Assembly: GCF_001949145.1 (NCBI RefSeq)
Contig: NW_019091553.1
Location: forward strand, 94,525 to 146,810
DNA from: Acanthaster planci
Lineage: Eukaryota > Echinodermata > Asteroidea > Valvatida > Acanthasteridae
DNA: 52,286 bases
Direction: 5' to 3'
Each line of letters opens with the position of its first letter. Position 1 is the stretch's first letter. Made by a program: the position numbers and the translations under genes. Below, one piece after another: positions 34,401 through 40,400 of this stretch. The notes below the pieces were generated by a model. The model did not search any database. It was given only the letters and a program-made list of their open reading frames with translations, and was not told the DNA's origin.

Positions 34401-37400
34401 AAATAGGTGTAGATTAAGTTTTCTAAATTTACGCTCAAAGTACATACTTATTCTTCATTCAAAAATTAACAAACAATTAATTATTCTAATTCAATCCAAC
34501 TTGCAGTCAGTCAATTACTATGCAAGACGAGATGGTGTGGGTTCACCTAGTTATCGCACTACATCTCACGTTGTCACCAGCGTTGTATCCGAGGCTTGCG
34601 GATCTTACGCTTCGGCACATTGGGACAGAAAGCCTATGATCATACCACCTCTACCGCCCTGCAATCTTGAAGGTTGCAACTTTATTGACATAAGATACTA
34701 TGTGAAGGTAATTTCTCCTTAGCAATGAGTACTATAAGTATGGCACATTTCATAGGCTGTCGCTGTATACGTTCATTTTCCCAGCGCAACTTAAAACCTT
34801 ATGATATTTAAATAAGTACAAGAATTAATTTTGCATCTGTTTTGCACAATTGTTCCAGACGTTGGAAATCAAAACAAGCAAACAAACAAACAAACACCCC
34901 CCACAAAAGATACCTTCAAAAACCACATGAAATCACCAAAATACTGTTTTTATTTTGTGTTATTTTGTTTGATATTAAAGTGAATAAGAATGAGATGTAA
35001 AAGGAATACTGTTAAATGATTCCACGTGGATTTTGTTCTAGTTCACCGCTGATGTTGCAAGCACTCCATTTGACGTGGATTTAATGCTGGAGATCGTGAT
35101 TGGAACTATCCCATTATCTGGTCACACTTATTGGAATGCATCATCAAACCAACCAACTTCTTCTGCAGGTATGAGACAGTATAGTGTCGCATTGCTATTA
35201 AATGCTATCGTTAAATCGCGGTACGGAACTCAACACAACTTGTCGTTTTCAGATAGCAGGATTTTAGTAGTAACTTCCAGTCCCGTGGTTGTAGGCCCTC
35301 AATTGCCAGGCGAATTCAAATCATCCAGTTTACGTTTAACGGTGAACTTCACAAGAAAGACACTCTTGCGAATCACATTCTGTCGCGGTGAAATTCTAAC
35401 CCTGGTTAATACTTCCACATACAACCATATGCAGAGTCATTCTCAGCTCTGATTAACTTGTTATAAATAAACTAATGACAAAGATTTCAGTAACTCACAA
35501 TAAATGCGTGGTGCGTCAAGGATTGCTATCGTAACATTCTTCCCGCAACTATCTTGAAAACTTATTTAGACAAATACTTAGACACCAAGAACATATTGAT
35601 GGTTGCCTTTATTTCATTTTAAAAGCACATAATCAAGTTCATTTGAAGTGATACATCACTGTGACGAATAAGCTGTTGGGGTTCTGAAACTTACGTCTTC
35701 GGTTAAGGACTCCACGTTTTGACAGTTTCTTCGCCTAAAGGAATTTCAGCTATAGAAGTTGGTAATGAGGGGTTGTGAACAATGAAGTGTGGAGTTATGA
35801 AAGATGTAGTTCTATAGATCAAGCTGGAGACTGCATGAGCGCAGTATAATACGGAGTGATTGGTGAGGTGTGTCAGGTGTTGGAAAGAAGCAGTGGGGAA
35901 GGCAGGGGGGAGGGAACTGGCGATCTAGAAACTGACCACTTTGGGAAAATTTCTTTTTCTCTTCGAAGTTTCCCATCTCTCCCTGGGAGATTAACAGCCG
36001 CGCAAACCTTAACCATTATTGTTTCCAGTTTCATCTTTGTCATGTGCACAACTAAGTATTTCCTGAACAAACTACCGTTTTAAAGAAAATAAACTCATCC
36101 AGTTTTTAAAAACGCCATTTGAAAGTGCACACAAAGCAGTGCGTAACGTTTGTTCATAGATATAGAAATTTATTTCATATCTATGCGTTCGTTCTTTACC
36201 CTCCTGAAAAAAACACGTGCGTGGGACGCGTTTTGGACGCGACGTCCTATCCAGTCTTTATAAATGAGATCGATGGCACGAAGCACCGCATAGGCGCGCA
36301 ATTTATGTGCGTTTGAAGTGGAGCATGCTGAGATTATTCTGGATTTTTTCATAGATAACTTATTTATCTCTCTTAAAGCCATATCCCCCTGTTGGAACTT
36401 ACTTACGTACGAATTTTCGGGCGTCTTCCGCCCCTCGTCAGGTGCGAATGCTTGAATTTGTCGCTGAAGAACAATCCGACGCGCGTTGCGTTTCCCTCGA
36501 TGAGCCGCATTGGGTGCGTTCGATTAGCTTCCCTGAATACACCAGTGTTACACGCAAGGGAAGCCTTGAAATGAGGCGAATCGAATGCTGCAGTGTATTC
36601 GCCAAGGCATTCTGGGAAAAAGGTCAAGTCCCCGACAAGTTCCATCATGTCCATATGCACGAGTAGTCCATCCGTGACGTCATTACACTCTGGCAGCCTC
36701 CACAGACCCGCTCGCCAGCTGGGGTAGTGGTAGCTGATACCAGAGCACGCAAGAAGATCACGTGATGACTAAACGAACGCACTGGTGTAAGTTTGACTTA
36801 CACGTGTAATCTAATCGAACGCAATCTGCGGTACCCCCGGGCACGCGTCGGTGGGCTTCCAATCCCATGGTAACCTGGTTCTTCCACTGTGCATACTTGA
36901 GCTCTCCATGACTGTCAGTCCATTCCTCCTTTCTGTTCATTTGCGGTTAAAGTTCGTTAGTACGTGTTGATTTCATTACTTGTCTGAGCATCGCGTCGCC
37001 AGGGCACCTATTCAATATTTTTACCTGAATTTCCCGAGACTGCCCCTTGTGCTTCTTTTGCATGGGTTCGTGTAATGCCGATGACTTCCCCCTTCCGTGT
37101 TTCTAAACTCTTCACCAAGTGATCCTGCTGTTTCTCCAAGGTCTCTCTCTTTACACCCTAACTGGAATATCACCTCGCTCTGTTTGGACTGTCCTTTTCC
37201 ACTGCCTCTGTTGGCACACCGTGCACTCATCATCTAGGCATCTGTCCCCTCGGAATGGATTTGGATGGGATTTCCTTTACTCTACTTCCTGCTTTTTCCA
37301 CAATCTTTATCTTAAGGCCTACTTGCCTCACCGTTTTTCGGGTCCTTTTGGCTAGAGCACCTCCCGTTGTCGCTTCAACAAACACGACGACCTCGAACTT

Positions 37401-40400
37401 GCCCCTTTTAGTGAACCATTGGTGTTCTTTCTTCTTTTTGTCCAGCTTTCTCTCCTCATGAGAGGATATTTTCTCTCCTTGAGATACTCCTCATGACCCT
37501 GTTCACTTGGCTAGATCGTTGACCAGAATACTAGGCCTAATCCTTCTCTTTTGGCTTACAGCACTATTCTTGTGAATGAAATACTTGCTGGCCATCGGTT
37601 TCATGTAGTGACTGTGGAGTATTACCCATTTACCAGCATCGTCTTCCTTTACTTCTCTCAGTCTGACAGTCAGATCTAGGACCAGCAAGCTTTCATCCAC
37701 ATAGTTCTCCGGTACATCAAAAGGCTACTTGGATGTACTGTGTTCACCAGATCGGTTATTTTCTTCATGACTTCTTTCCCGGACTGCTCAGTTTGCTTCT
37801 TCCTGAACACGCTCAACATGTCGTCAACATAGAGATATTCTAATAGAGATATCGCTATTAAGAATAGACATAGGGCCTATCTCAATACGCAGATTAAATG
37901 TTAACTTTGCACGCCATACTCCCGCCTTAGGCATGCAGAGCCTCGATCTCGATCTTTACACAAACCGACTCAGTGATTGCTGTGTAGCTGTTAAACAATG
38001 CGATTGGTATGAGGCGCCTTTTGTGCCTTTATTAGTACCCCTAAAAACGAAAATAACATGACGAAACTAATATGACGAAAGTGAAAATAATTAAAAACGA
38101 AACAAATATATAAGAAGTACATAGGACGAAACTATACATAAAGTACGAAACCAATCTACATATGGGACAAAAGTAAATTTAAAGGTGAAAGGTGATTTAT
38201 ATAGGACAAAACTCATACATAAACGACGAAAATAATAAATAGAGAACTAAAATAACTTATAAGACAAAACCAATATATATATATAGGACGAAACTAATTT
38301 ATGTAGGATGAAACTAACACATACAAGATGAAAGTGACAGGATAACACTAATAATACGACGAAACTAATATTTGTCGGATGGTGCTAATATATATATAGA
38401 ACGAAACTAAAAAATATAGAACGAAACTAAAAAATGTAGAACAAAACTAAAAAATATAGAACAAAACTAAAAAATATAGAACAAAACTAAAAAATATAGA
38501 ACAAAACGAAAAAATATAGAACGAAACTAAAAAATATAGAACAAATCTAAAAAAATATAGAACAAAACTAAAAAATAGAACAACACTAGAAAATATAGAA
38601 CGAAACTAAGAAATATTGAACGAAACTAAGAAATATAGAACGGAACTAAAAAATGCAGAACAAAACTAAAAAATATAGAACAAAACTAAAAAAATATAGA
38701 ACAAAACTAAAAAATATAGAACAACACTAGAAAATATAGAACGAAACTAAGAAATATTGAACGAAACTAAGAAATATAGAACGAAACTAAAAAATGTAGA
38801 ACGAAACTAAAAAATATAGAACAAAGCTAAAAAAAATTGAACAAAACTAGAAAATGTAGAACGAAACTAAGAAATATAGAACAAAACTAAAAAAATGTAG
38901 AACGAAACTAAAAAATATAGAACAAACTAAAAAATATAGAAAAAACTAAAAAATATAGAACAACACTAGAAAATATAGAACGAAACTAAGAAATATAGTA
39001 CGAAACTAAAAACTATAGAAGAAAACTAAAAAATATAGAACAAAGCTAAAAAATTTAACAAAACTAGAAAATGTAGAACGAAACTAAGAAATATAGAACG
39101 AAACTAAAAATATAGAACAAAACTAGAAAATGTAGAACCAAACTAAGAAATATAGAACGAAACTAAAAAAATATAGAACAAACTAAAGCCAAAAATGTCT
39201 CCGGTTTCTGGTCACCGTGCGCGTCGCCGTACACTTGCGCGTCGGCAAAATAAAGAATTTTGTTTATTTTGCCTAAAACGATTTCCAAAAGCCGCCAAAC
39301 TTTCTTGATCGGCAGGTACCGCGTAATTTTAACTTGTTTTTGATGGGTGGGGCTGAGTAACATGTACGGTGAAGTAGTCCCCCTTGGCCTCCATACATTT
39401 TAGTCGGGCACTCTTATCAGATAACGTCATTCGTGTATCTTTACGCGAAGGCCGTGTTCGAATCAGTTGACTGCGGCTTGATATTACGCATGATTCTATG
39501 GGAACTGGCTGTGGATGCTGCCAAATACTCGGACCCCGGGCCCTCGTCTGTGAACCAGACAAACGAAGTGATCTTACGTCCTGCTTACCTATACAAACCA
39601 AACATGGAACAACTCATGCATCGTCACGTGCCAAGAACAAAGAAAGATAAGAGTGTGAGGACAATTTATTTTCTGAGCTGCAATTTTTCCCCAATATTGT
39701 ATAGGCAACTTGTTTCTCTAAAGCTAAAACAAAAAACAATGTGCACAATATTTCATTTACCTCATGAGAATATAATTATTTTCATTTTGACTCTGGAACT
39801 GAACTATTTTTATAGGCTATTTTACGTGTGATCATGGTTATTTGACGCCGCCTTGTGATCATGGGTATAACTCGCGCCCTCTGTTGACCAATTATGTATA
39901 GAAGTCCTTTGCGTGTAATAGTTTATCAAACTACATAATAATCAAAAATGCACGGTGAATATAACAAATTTCAACTTTCTTGACGTCAGCCATGAAATAG
40001 TCTATTTATAAAATATCACGGGACCTACAATCCTCCAATCAAATGACAAGGATCAGCTTAGGTGTTATATAATTACTGCTTATGTTATATCCACTGGCAA
40101 TGGGCCTAGGCCTACTGCCATTAGTGCCAGTGTTACTCATGTAATGCCCAACACTGGAAGCAGTGGCCTCTGGCTCGCGCTTGAGGCCTACTGTTAACAA
40201 CGTGGTCAATCACAATCGACATGACCTGGCAGCAACCGGCAACGTTGCAGAGTGGCCCTAACATTTCAGAACAACTGAGAAAGCTCTGCATCGCTTCGGA
40301 ACAATTCAGAAAGCTCTGCATCATGATTAGGAGCGACGTCCGCGAACCGGTCGGTAGATGGTGCCTCGTCTTATATATTTTACATTTTCGTTCTGTATAT

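Noticed and set aside
35075-35452. 125-codon frame continuing past exon 6
   Set aside because: Arrestin similarity stops exactly at the GTATGAG donor at 35169; the rest is intron read-through.
39163-39601. - strand frame with KCMEAKGDYF-like tail as a transposase end
   Set aside because: The resemblance to transposase C termini is too short and no catalytic motif was found upstream.
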